The notes under the pieces: generated by a model
What the model saw: only the letters and a program-made list of their open reading frames with translations
Told to the model about the DNA's origin: nothing
The model's database searches: none
Part shown: piece by piece, positions 44,230-53,600 of the stretch
Position numbering within the stretch: position 1 is the first letter of the stretch
Layout: every line of letters begins with the position of its first letter
Source of the DNA: Thiohalocapsa sp. PB-PSB1
Lineage (GTDB): Bacteria > Pseudomonadota > Gammaproteobacteria > Chromatiales > Chromatiaceae
Reading direction: 5' to 3'
Assembly: GCA_016745215.1 (NCBI GenBank)
Contig: CP050890.1
Coordinates: 1,364,001 to 1,428,000, forward strand
DNA length: 64,000 bases
Program-made: the position numbers and the translations under genes

Positions 44230-45222
44230 GAGACTGTATGGGAACTAAACCACTGATTTGGCGTCTAAAAAATCTGAAAAACTAAACGATTTAATACGAT
44301 TTTCCCTTTTTTATTCGGAGAAATCAAGATGACTTCAGATAATGTTCATACACCTGTACGCTATCCAAGTGACCTGTCAGACGAAGAATGGGCAATCATC
44401 GAGCAAGTCTTGAACGAACTTGACCCGTATAAGACAGGGCGCCGCCGTGATTCGAATCTACGCGAGATTCTGAATGCCATTTTCTATTTGAATAAGACAG
44501 GCTGCCCTTGGCGTTATTTACCGAAAGATTTTCCTCCTTACACCCTTGTCAATTACTACTATAACAAGTGGACACACAGTGGTTTGCTGGAGCAGATCAA
44601 TGCAGAGCTACGGGCGCGTTTGCGCCAAATGAAAGGCCGAAATCCCGATCCAAGTGGCGCCATCATTGATAGCCAAAGTGTCAAAGGGACACCGGAGTCA
44701 TCGGTCGAATCCGGCTTCGATGGTGGTAAGCTTGTCAAGGGCCGGAAGCGACATATCGTCGCTGATACAGTAGGTTGCCTGCTTGTCGTCTACGTGCATG
44801 CAGCTAATGTGTATGACGGTAAAGCAGCTCGTGAAATTCTCACGCGTCTATTCGTGCTCCTGCAGAGTGTAAAGCATATTTGGGCTGATTGCGGCTATAT
44901 GGGCAAAGAGCTTTTTAATTGGGTATTATCTGAATTTAATTGCACCCTCGAGATTGTAAAGAGGCAGAAAAGAAAGAAAGGTTTTCATGTATTGCCGCGT
45001 CGCTGGGTCGCGGAGCGCACATTTGCTTGGCTTGGCCGGTCTCGTCGACTGAGTAAAGATTATGAAAGAGAACCGAGATCAAGTGAGTCACAGGTCTATC
45101 TTGCATCGTCACGTTTATTGCTTCGTCAAATTTGTAATAATCAAATAGCTTATGAGTAGACTATTCGAATTTATTGCGTTGTTTAGGTCGAACATTAAAG
45201 AAAATAGTTTTCATACAGCGTC
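44230..45222 (+). mobile_element. IS5-family insertion sequence
   Basis: An imperfect inverted repeat flanks the transposase gene: GACTGTATGGGAACTAAAC near 44232 and, on the complement, GCTGTATGAAAACTATTTTC near 45219. The shared core is CTGTATG. The boundaries and target duplication are approximate. The whole unit is AT-richer than its surroundings, in line with recent arrival. Confidence 0.5.
44329..45159 (+). CDS. IS5-family transposase
   Basis: The 276-residue protein has the IS5 N-terminus YPSDLSDEEWAIIEQVLNEL and the helical block LREILNAIFYLNKTGCPWRY. The DDE core shows AIIDSQSVKGTPESS (first Asp), HIWADCGYMGKELFNW (second Asp) and the late RRWVAERTFAWLGRSRRLSK with its Glu. The length is typical and no frameshift is visible, so the element may be active. 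Codon use is AT-rich compared with the flanks. Confidence 0.9.
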   Translation: MTSDNVHTPVRYPSDLSDEEWAIIEQVLNELDPYKTGRRRDSNLREILNAIFYLNKTGCPWRYLPKDFPPYTLVNYYYNKWTHSGLLEQINAELRARLRQMKGRNPDPSGAIIDSQSVKGTPESSVESGFDGGKLVKGRKRHIVADTVGCLLVVYVHAANVYDGKAAREILTRLFVLLQSVKHIWADCGYMGKELFNWVLSEFNCTLEIVKRQKRKKGFHVLPRRWVAERTFAWLGRSRRLSKDYEREPRSSESQVYLASSRLLLRQICNNQIAYE

Positions 45223-45456
45223 TGAATAGCCGAACATTCTGCGCAGGCAACACCCCTTCGTACTTCGTGGTGAATCTTCTTCATGATGGATTTCCGGAAT
45301 ACTGTCCCGGTCTCAGCGCTTGAGTTGTATCCCGCCCAGCGCTTCCCGATCCCGACCAGAAACGCATCCTTCGCCCTCTGCGCGTGGCATCCTGTGCACA
45401 AGGCCTGAATACTGTCACGATTTCTCCAGCGTGGGAGCAAGGGCGGAACGACTGGC

Positions 45457-45773
45457 TCAGCCGTCGTCGCCAAAGACCTCCTCGAGGCTTGCGGCATCGA
45501 GCACGCGCCGCCCCCAGGTCAGTAGCCGCTCGGCGTCGGCTTGCTCCAGCCGGCGCACGACGGACTGCGGCAATGGTCCGAACCGCTCCTCGAGCTGGCC
45601 GCGGACAATCATGCTGGCGCCGCGGACCTCGCCACGCGCCTCGCCGCGGCGTTCGACAAAACTGACATAAGGCATCTTTAGGCGCTCCTCGATTTGGAAG
45701 ATTGTATCGGTGTATTTCAGCTCCAGCGGCTCGGGTAGCTTCAGCACCCAGTCGATGAAGCGATAGCCCGTAG
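45457..45773 (-). pseudogene. DUF4351 gene, C-terminal part (copy 2)
   Basis: On the minus strand this reads YRFIDWVLKLPEPLELKYTD, VSFVERRGEARGEVRGASMI, then the DUF4351 end QLEERFGPLPQSVVRRLEQA and RRVLDAASLEEVFGDDG with a stop. The 5' part is missing; upstream lies the 3' end of an IS110 transposase gene. Such genes usually encode Rpn-like PD-(D/E)xK proteins with a DUF4351 tail. A 152-bp piece also occurs at 40826-40977. Confidence 0.7.
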
Positions 45774-45827
45774 ATACTCTGTTTCGATGCAAGGCCGATT
45801 TGCCTTCTGGTCCATAAAACTTTTCTA

Positions 45828-46820
45828 TCAGGATACTGTTTCGGCAGCGCCGTAGAAGCGCGCGCCGTCGAATGGTGTACGAGTCTTGAGCATGCCGTGG
45901 ATGGCGTGTAGGAGCTGACGCATCACGGCACAAATAGCCTGGATTTTCTTCAGCCCTCGGTCCTCGACCAGGTGCAGGAAATAGGCACGCATGTTCGGAT
46001 CGTGACGCGAGGCGCTCAAAGCAGGCATGAACAGCGCCATGCGCAGATAGCGGTTACCGGCCTTGGCTAGGCGTGGTTTTTTGTTAACGCTGGTACCGGA
46101 CTGGAAGTGGCGCGGATCCAAGCCGGCCATTGCCACCCACTGCTTGGCGCTGAGCTCGGGTGGCAGAACACAGAGTTCGGCCAGAATCTGGAGGGCGCTG
46201 GCCGTAGCGATCCCGGTAACGCTCACCAGCAGTTCGAACGCCTCGCGCAGCTCCTGCGCGGCGTCGATCAATGCCTTGGCGTGCGCTTGCAGGGTGGCGA
46301 TCTGCGCATCGAGCTGCGCAATCCTGAGCTTGATGTCGTCGATCAGCGCCGGCGGCGTCAAGGCGGTCTGTGTCGCTGCGTGGAGCTGGTTTTTGGCTTG
46401 GGTGCGAGTCGCTTTCAGGGCAGCGATACGCCGTGCGTAGGCGCGCAGTCTCAGGGCGTCATCCTCCGGGCGTTGCCAGGGCTCAAAAGGCATACGCTGT
46501 GCAAACTCGGCCAACATGGTGGCATCCACCGAGTCGGTCTTGCTGCGGTTCTGCAAGGCATCGAAGAAGCGTCTGGCTGCTTTGGGGTTGATGACCATCA
46601 CCTCAAAGCCTGCGTCGTGCAGCGCGACGGCCAGGTCCAAGTGATAGGTTCCGGTGGCCTCCAAGCAGACGCGGGTGACGCCTGCCTTTTGCAACGCCTT
46701 GATGATCGACAGATGTCCATCCGGCGTGTTGTCGAACTTCTGCGGTTTCTTCTTTTTGTCATCAAGGTGGCACGCAACGACGGTCTTCTTGCTATCGACA
46801 TCGATACCGGCGACTTTCAT
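45828..46820 (-). CDS. IS110-family transposase
   Basis: The 330-residue protein has the DEDD-type RuvC-like N-terminal domain: D7 in AGIDVDSKKT, E54 in CLEATGTYH, and D96 and D99 in SKTDSVDATM. The C-terminal Tnp20 domain has LLVSVTGIATASALQILAEL, and AGLDPRHFQSGTSVNKKPRL with the conserved serine. No frameshift is seen. In IS110 elements a bridge RNA from the non-coding end upstream of the gene guides recombination (established for IS621). The DNA at 46821-47080 is the place to expect it. Confidence 0.9.
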   Translation of the reverse strand: MKVAGIDVDSKKTVVACHLDDKKKKPQKFDNTPDGHLSIIKALQKAGVTRVCLEATGTYHLDLAVALHDAGFEVMVINPKAARRFFDALQNRSKTDSVDATMLAEFAQRMPFEPWQRPEDDALRLRAYARRIAALKATRTQAKNQLHAATQTALTPPALIDDIKLRIAQLDAQIATLQAHAKALIDAAQELREAFELLVSVTGIATASALQILAELCVLPPELSAKQWVAMAGLDPRHFQSGTSVNKKPRLAKAGNRYLRMALFMPALSASRHDPNMRAYFLHLVEDRGLKKIQAICAVMRQLLHAIHGMLKTRTPFDGARFYGAAETVS

Positions 46821-47080
46821 CTTCTTTTCCTTCCTAAAGTGAGGCGGTTAGAATACGACCTGGTTTCCCGACCCTGGACCCTCGCCTACCGACCTTGCGA
46901 ATGCAGGCTCACGGGCAGCCGCCCAAGGCCTTGGATACTCTTCGGTATGGGCGAAGAGGGCGGGGAGCCAATCTACGTACAAGCTCGAAGCTTCAGGTTG
47001 GGACGGCTTCCCCAGGTACTCTTCATAAAATCCATTTATCTTCCTCCCTGTCAACTCCTTACGAAAAAGAATAGACAAGG
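46821..47080 (-). ncRNA. Candidate bridge-RNA region of the IS110 element
   Basis: This is the non-coding segment immediately upstream of the IS110 transposase start. It contains GC-rich stretches with partial self-complementarity, such as GAAGCTTC and GGACGGCTTCCCC. No gene is supported in it. The assignment rests on element architecture, not on a modelled structure. Confidence 0.3.
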
Positions 47081-47204
47081 TTGGGATGAGAGTCTGTCTG
47101 GCAAAAGTTCAGCCGCAATTTGCAAGCGTTTTCTTGAGCATGGCGATACGGATCATATTCTCGGCAGTCCCAGTCAGGATCTCGAAATCCTTGCTGAGCC
47201 GTAA

Positions 47205-48645
47205 CTATTCAGGTGCCATGCCCAAAAACGCGGGCCATTGGCCCTCGAACAGGAGGCGCAGGGCCTCTGCTGAAGAGACCCCATTCTTCGCGCAGGTCGA
47301 GAGATAGCTGCGGATGCGGGAGAAGAATTTTGCCCCCAACTTTGAACGGAAGCAACCGGAGATCTTCTGCTGAACTTTGCTCATGCGCAGATCCCGTTCG
47401 CTCTGATTGTTGGTAAAGGGCACGTCCAGTTCCACCATGAAGCGCAGCACATCGTCCTCGAACTGAATCAACCGATCCAGCAAGTTTCTGGATTTGGAGC
47501 GTTTCAGTCGACCGCGCTGGCCTTTTTTCCGTTGTGACTCGTGCGGTGGGGGGCAGGCGATCTCGGCCTCTTTCAGGAGTTGTCGATAGCGCGTTCTGAA
47601 GGCGTCGGCTTGCGGGGTGTCGAGCATACCGCCTGCGGCTTCAACGGCCGTGTTGATCTCCAACAACAGCGCTTGCATGTGTTGAGCCCACTGCTGTTGG
47701 TCCTGCTCCCAAGTCCGCTGCAGCTCGCGCAGGTGGTGAGCGTTGCACAGGGCGTGGCGACAGCGCAGCTGGTAGTCGGGTTTCCAATGATCATGTACTC
47801 AGGTGCCAGTGTACTCGGGAAGGACACCCATCGCCGCGATGGCTTCACCGCCGCGCTTGTCATGGGGCATCAGCAGTGTCAGCGTGGGGCTGCAGGCCAC
47901 ATGCAGCCACTTGCGGTGTCCGCCGATGTTGATCCCAGTCTCGTCGGCATGCAGGAGGGGCGCCTTGGCGAGCTGCTGCTTGACCCAATCCTCAAAGGGG
48001 GCCAGCTTTTCATAGGCTTCTTTGTTGAAGTTGTCGATGCTGCCGGTACTCAACGCAATGGCGAACTGATCGGCGAAGTGTTCTTCGATCCGCTTGTAGG
48101 GGAGCAGTTGGAAGTTGGACATGTAGACCGAGTGGATCTTCACTCCGGAGGCGTATTGGGCCTTGACCGTCACATGCTCCGGGAAAGGGGCGACGACTCG
48201 GCGCCCGTGTTCATCTTCCAGGATCTCGGCCTGATACTCCGTCACCACGCTGGAGATCTGGATATCGAACACCTGCCGGCGCTCGACACCGATGCGCTGA
48301 AAGGTGCCATCGGTGGGCAGCGTGGCACGATCCACCTCGAGTGGCTCTCTGGTCCGGATCATCGACCAGCTCCAGGTGGTTGCCGGTATGTCCTGTCTGA
48401 GCGCCGGGCTTGTTGGTGGTGTTGCGCCTGGTCTTGCGCATGCGGTTGGGGTCGCTGGACGGGGGTTTGCTACTGTTGCGGCTATTCAGTCTCAAGCGGT
48501 TCAACAGCAAGGTGACCAGGGTCAGCAACAGTTCCAACGCTGTTCGCAGTGTCGCAGAGAGGTTGCGCTCCTGCTCGATCTGCTGCCCGACCTGTTCGAG
48601 GATCTGTTCGAGGGTCTGTTTGACCTCGATGTGTCCGATCTTCAT
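47205..48645 (-). pseudogene. IS66-family transposase (one frameshift, one internal stop)
   Basis: On the minus strand the N-terminus reads LRLNSRNSSKPPSSDPNR and QTGHTGNHLELVDDPD, shifts frame near 48355 to EPLEVDRATL and continues RIEEHFADQFAIALSTGSID and LLHADETGINIGGHRKWLHV. It meets an in-frame TGA at 47799 and resumes in the same frame with VHDHWKPDYQL, CNAHHLRELQRTWEQDQQQW and the end FTNNQSERDLRMSKVQQKIS then GCFRSKLGAKFFSRIRSYLS. These are classical IS66 TnpC blocks. The element is dead. It starts 9 bp from the stop of the methyltransferase pseudogene. Confidence 0.85.
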
Positions 48646-48654
48646 GGGCCGGGC

Positions 48655-49340
48655 CTAAGCGAGGTGCTCGCCCGCCTCTACGGCCATGATCGCGGAGAGC
48701 ACAGCCAGGCGTTCGGCAGGGGGCATGGCCTGATAGCGTCGCCCCCAACTCGCGGCCTTGCGCTTGATGCTTTGACGATGGGTGAAGTTGCGCCCCGCAT
48801 AGGCGGGCCAGTGCACTCGATCCGGGGTAAAATTGAACCACAGCTTCTCAGTTCTGACCCCGGCGGTTCATCACCTGCAGCTGCGCGCTACGCCACCCCT
48901 CCAGCAACTCGTCCCAGCCGCTCTTCTTAGCGCGCCGAAGGGTAACCGGAGAGGATGACAGAATAGGGCAATGACTCGAGCAGATCCAGCAGCGCGACGT
49001 GATCCTGTTCCTCATAGTCGAACCGGTAACGACGCGTGGAGCGGCGGGTCTGGTGCAGATACGGCGGATCGCAGTAGAGCAGTTCACGACCGTGGAAGTC
49101 GAACTCCCGGAGAAACCGATGCGCGCAGCCATGCACCTTCTCGACTGGATAGTGGCACTCGAACCGGGCCAGTGGGGCAAGATCAATATCGATGGCAATA
49201 GTCCGCCGCGCTGGTGGCTTGCGCTGCATGATCGCCCCACCCCCGAGATGGGTCTCGATGTAGGTGTCATGCGGCGGCATCAAAGCGATGATCGCCTGAC
49301 ATAGACCGGACGTCGCTTTGGAACCGAAGTCGTTGCTCAT
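48655..49340 (-). pseudogene. D12-class (Dam-like) adenine DNA methyltransferase, two frameshifts
   Basis: From ATG 49340 the frame reads SNDFGSKATSGLCQAIIALM, the AdoMet motif DTYIETHLGGGAIM and the catalytic DPPY in ELLYCDPPYLHQTRRSTRR. After ILSGYPSA near 48935 the sequence moves to a second frame (LLEGWRSAQLQVMNRRG) and near 48862 to a third (RTEKLWFNFTPDRVHWPAYA, RNFTHRQSIKRKAASWGRRY) to a stop at 48655. All parts of a roughly 230-residue phage-type D12 methyltransferase are present, but it is broken twice. It would have methylated adenine in a short site. Confidence 0.75.
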
Positions 49341-49480
49341 GACCCATGACCGCATCCCGTTCTTTCACCGAAGGTAGCCCATGGCATAGGCCGACCGTCC
49401 TATGCTGTCAAGAGCGAATATAGGCAAGGTTCCTGATTCGGGGGATGCGTTGATGGCTTGGTTCCAGAGTACGCGCTAGC

Positions 49481-49655
49481 TAGGGTGTTCAATTTGGCCT
49501 TCTTCACGCACTTTTCGCTCCTGCAGATCTGTGTGCAACGCCTGGATAGACGGAGGGCGTAAGGCGTTGATATAGAGCTGAATACGGTTCAGTCGGTGAT
49601 GCAAGGAAACTGTGTGAGTCGGGCCAAGCCAGGACCGTCCAGATTGAACTACCTA
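49481..49655. mobile_element. 175-bp MITE, copy 1, with 9-bp target duplication
   Basis: The element starts TAGGGTGTTCAATTTGG and ends CCAGATTGAACTACCTA, an imperfect terminal inverted repeat of about 17 bp. It is flanked by CGCGCTAGC at 49472-49480 and again at 49656-49664, a perfect 9-bp target duplication. It encodes no protein. A second copy lies at 50289-50463. Confidence 0.9.
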
Positions 49656-49664
49656 CGCGCTAGC

Positions 49665-50288
49665 GAAGTACCCCTAAATAGTTGCGTTTGAGATTTTTGA
49701 TTTGCGTACTCAATTGCATTCGTTTACAGTCATTCAATGGTTAGGCTCCAGTGATGGAAATGTTTGCCAACATGATTCTATCGTTTTTTTGCTGGAGCTT
49801 AACCTTAATAATTAAGGCGGTCCTGTAAATCGATGATAAGAATGAGCTTTCGATGGAATGTGTCGCGTGATTGGTGTATTCCAAATTTTCATAGCCGCAA
49901 AGATTGTTATAACTAATTTTATTAATTGAGTTTTTAATTGATCGCTAGCGCTATTACCATCCATGTCAATATTGAAAAATTCAGATGCATGGCTACATCA
50001 TGAAAATGCCTCGGGGCGGAAAAGCCAGCAGCCACGCGGCCTAGCGAGCAAAAATGAGCCTAATCCAGGCGGAAGATGCGCTAAGGACTCCCTCCGGTCA
50101 ACCCAACCCCGGTTTACAACAGTGTCGATCTGGCTATGTTGATGGTGAATCTATCTCAGGTTCTCATCCGTGAATTTCGAAATCACTGCCCGCAGTTCGG
50201 CGTCAATGATTTGAAAGCCTGCTACCGCGGCAAGAAAATACGTCATCGAAGCAGAAGCATTTAAACTGCTTCCGAATAAGCCAGAGCC
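49665..50288. other. AT-rich intergenic stretch between the two MITE copies
   Basis: About 620 bp of low-GC DNA. A 43-codon frame at 50137-50268 (LSQVLIREFRNHCPQFGVND) is the only protein-like piece and belongs to no family I recognise. No repeats other than the two MITEs are seen. Confidence 0.4.
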
Positions 50289-50463
50289 TAGGGTGTTCAA
50301 TTTGGCCTTCTTCACGCACTTTTCGCTCCTGCAGATCTGTGTGCAGCGCCTGGATAGACGGAGGGCGTAAGGCGTTGATATATAGCTGAATACAGTTCAG
50401 TCGGTGATGCAGGGAAACTGTGTGAGTCGGGCCAAGCCAGGACCGTCCAAGTTGAACTACCTA
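50289..50463. mobile_element. 175-bp MITE, copy 2, with 9-bp target duplication
   Basis: This copy has the same length as copy 1 and only a handful of base differences. It is flanked by GCCAGAGCC at 50280-50288 and at 50464-50472. The different flanks of the two copies prove two separate insertions, and the near-identity points to recent movement. Confidence 0.9.
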
Positions 50464-50698
50464 GCCAGAGCCCATGTTTATTGAACAGGCCATCGCGAAA
50501 GTAACCGAATTGCGTCGAATAAACCCTACCCTGAGCACAGCCTAAGTGGCGATGGTATCGAATAACCAATGCCCCATGTCCCGTCGAAATTGCGCTACGA
50601 TAACTGTCATATGGTTGGCAACATGCAAAGTTAGGTTGCTTTAATGGCGCAATTTTATCGGGACACGGGGATGTCAATAATTATGAAGTGACACTAAT

Positions 50699-53600
50699 AT
50701 GCAACGTCAATCACTGTCCAAGTCTGGACTTGTTTTTACCGCCCTCATCTTTCTGATCGTTCTGATCGCTGTTGACGTGATGCGGGAAAACCCGTCAGGC
50801 ACAACGGGTCTCATACAGCCGGTTAGCGCCCAAACCCAGGCCGATGAAGGTAGTCCGACTGCCAGAGGTATCGATGAAAGCCTGAAGACTAGTGGCTATA
50901 TCGCGGTAGACAGTAGCGCCGACAAGTCGGATGTGGAAGATGCGATTAATCAAGCACTCGCAAACGATCGACCTACCGTAGTCGATTTGCGTGCGCTGAA
51001 TGGCAGGAGCATTTCGATTTCCCATTCCTCTCTTATGGGTGGCGCTTTGAGTGGTGTGCAGGATAACGTCTGGATTGTGGGCGATCCGGCGAATGGGGTA
51101 ACATTTCGTGGTAGTGACCAGCAGATTCTGAGTATTAACAGCGACGATGACGGCACCTTATCTTTATTCGGCCTGAAGTTTGAGGATGGATATGCGAAAG
51201 GTCAAGACGGCAGTGATGGCGGCGGCGGTGGCCTTGGGGCCGGAGGTGCGATTTTCGTTAATCAGGGACAGGTAATTATTGAACAGTCCTATTTTGATGG
51301 AAACCGCGCTATTGGAGGATCATCCAGTGGTCAGGCTGGTCACGGTGGGCACGAGGGGGCGAATTACACAGGTCATCGGGGTGGATCGGGTGGAAGGTTT
51401 AATCATTCCGCGTCATATTCTCCATTTGATCCAGGAAGCGGTGGCTCAGATCAGTCCAATTCCGAAAGCGATGGCCATCCTGGTAAGGCTGGTGAGTGGG
51501 GATCTGGCGGTGGCGGCGGAGGCGGAGGCTCTGCTCCCCATCATTCTCGTTCTTCCGGGAAGTCAGGAGATCATGGCGGCAATGGAGGAAGTGGCGGAAC
51601 CGGCGGCTGGGGAGCCGGTGGCGGTGGCGGTGGCGGCGCCGGTGGGGACGATGACGACCCAGGTGACGGGGATCCGGGTAGATACGGAGATGGTGGATCA
51701 GCAGGCGCTCTTGGAGGAGCAGGTGGTGGTGGAGGTGGTTGGTCGAACACTGATAATAATACCATTGACCACGCTAGCGGCTGGTCAGGCGGTGGCGGCG
51801 GTGGCGGCGCTGGTCTGGGGGGAGCAATTTTTGTCAGACTCGCTGCCAATGTGGCCATCGTAAACACGGATTTTACTGGTGGAAATTCTGCCAAAGCCGG
51901 ATCAGGTGGGACTGCAAGTAAGTCGGCAGGCCACGGTTCAGAAACCATTTCGGCAAAAGGAAAGGATGGTTCGGCAAAAGGTGGGAATTTCTTCTACGAA
52001 AGCTATTACCATTCAGAAGGAGATGTCAGAGAGCCAGAAACGGCAAATGGTAATCGGACCGATGTAAATATTGGCACCAATGGATTCGAGCCGTCCAGTT
52101 GGCCCACGCTTAATTTGCAGTTGGTAAACCTGGCTGGCAAACCCATCGACCGTGTTTTCGAGGGGGAGCGCGCCTATTTAAAAATAACCAGTGATCAGGT
52201 GCTGGACAGCAACGACCGAATTTTCTTCTACTTGGATCCAGTCAATACCACAGCGACCCGTGGCGTTAACCCAGATAATGTCGGACAAAACAAAGGAACG
52301 GATTTTGCTTGGCCTGATCAACTTTACTACTCCCTGCCCGGAAAAGGCAGCAAGGAGCTCTTTATTAGTGTCCCTTCAAGTGATGTCAATCATCCAGGGG
52401 AAGATTCAGGTATCGTTACCTATATCGATGAAATCATAGAGGGACAGGAAAAGTTTACCGTGCAATTGCTGTCCGGGAACGGATATCGCCTGGGTGATAA
52501 TTACTCTCAAACCGTGATTATCGAAGACGCCAACTATCAGGCAAAAGTACTCCTCGGGGATAGCAAGCTGGTGATCAATGATGCCGCCGATGCCTTGGGC
52601 GGTGAACCTGATCCCGCGGTGGAAATCGATGTCGGTGATTTGGAAGCATTGGGGTATGTCACCATTCAGCTGGAGCGGGCGACCGATGCGTTCGATGCAG
52701 GGTGGTCGACCAGCGGCGGCACGAAAATCCCCGATCAATATTACAGCAGCGGTAAAACCATCGATACCAAGGTCTATGGACAGCTGTTTAATGGTGCTCC
52801 CGGCGCCGGGATAGCAGTACACTATACCATCACCAGGGCAGCAGACCATGGGGTTGAGTATTTTTCGAGTCGATACAACTACAATCAGCCAGAGAAGTAT
52901 ACCGATGGTATTGACGATGATGATGTTTATCATGCGGTGGTGGTTCCTATTAGCGATGCCGCAGACAACGATGAACAGGCATTATCGCCGCCAGGCCAGG
53001 CGCGAATTTATTTCTCCGCCTTGCCCGATGCGGTACAGAAGGACCCCGGCGACTATACGCTTACCCTTGAAAATTTTACGGATAAGTCCTGTGATAAGGG
53101 AGATACCAACCAGCTTTGTGGCGGCAACACCCCCGCGGATACTTATCAGTTTTATCAGGTAAGGGACGGGGAAAACACGGCAACGATTACGCTTAACGAC
53201 AGTGGAGAGTTTCCCGAAAAGCTGGTTGTCGTCGATACCCTTAGTGAAGAGGAAGTCGATGTTGTCGGTAGTGGGGGTAACGCTCTGGTGCCGGATGAGA
53301 ATGGCGAGATCCATTTCCGGGTGAAACTGAACAGCCAGCCGCAAGCAGCAGTGACTGTTAACATAAGCGGTGGTGGCGGTACACCATTGGTCACGGCTCT
53401 CAACTTCGACGCCACTGACTGGTTCCGATATCAGGATGTTCTGAACCTGGCTGTCCCCGGTGATGGCGTGATTAAAGTGACCTCCGGGGGGAGCTATGGT
53501 GACGAACTGAGTCTCGCTTTAGCCGATCGGTATGGCAAATTAAAAATACACGAAGGCCACATCCCCGACTTGACTCAACGTTCGGTTAGCCTGAAGGCTA

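Noticed and set aside
45195..45497. A 100-codon minus-strand frame with several cysteines
   Set aside because: It spans the IS5 edge and unrelated DNA. The cysteines do not form a known metal-binding pattern, so it is probably fortuitous.
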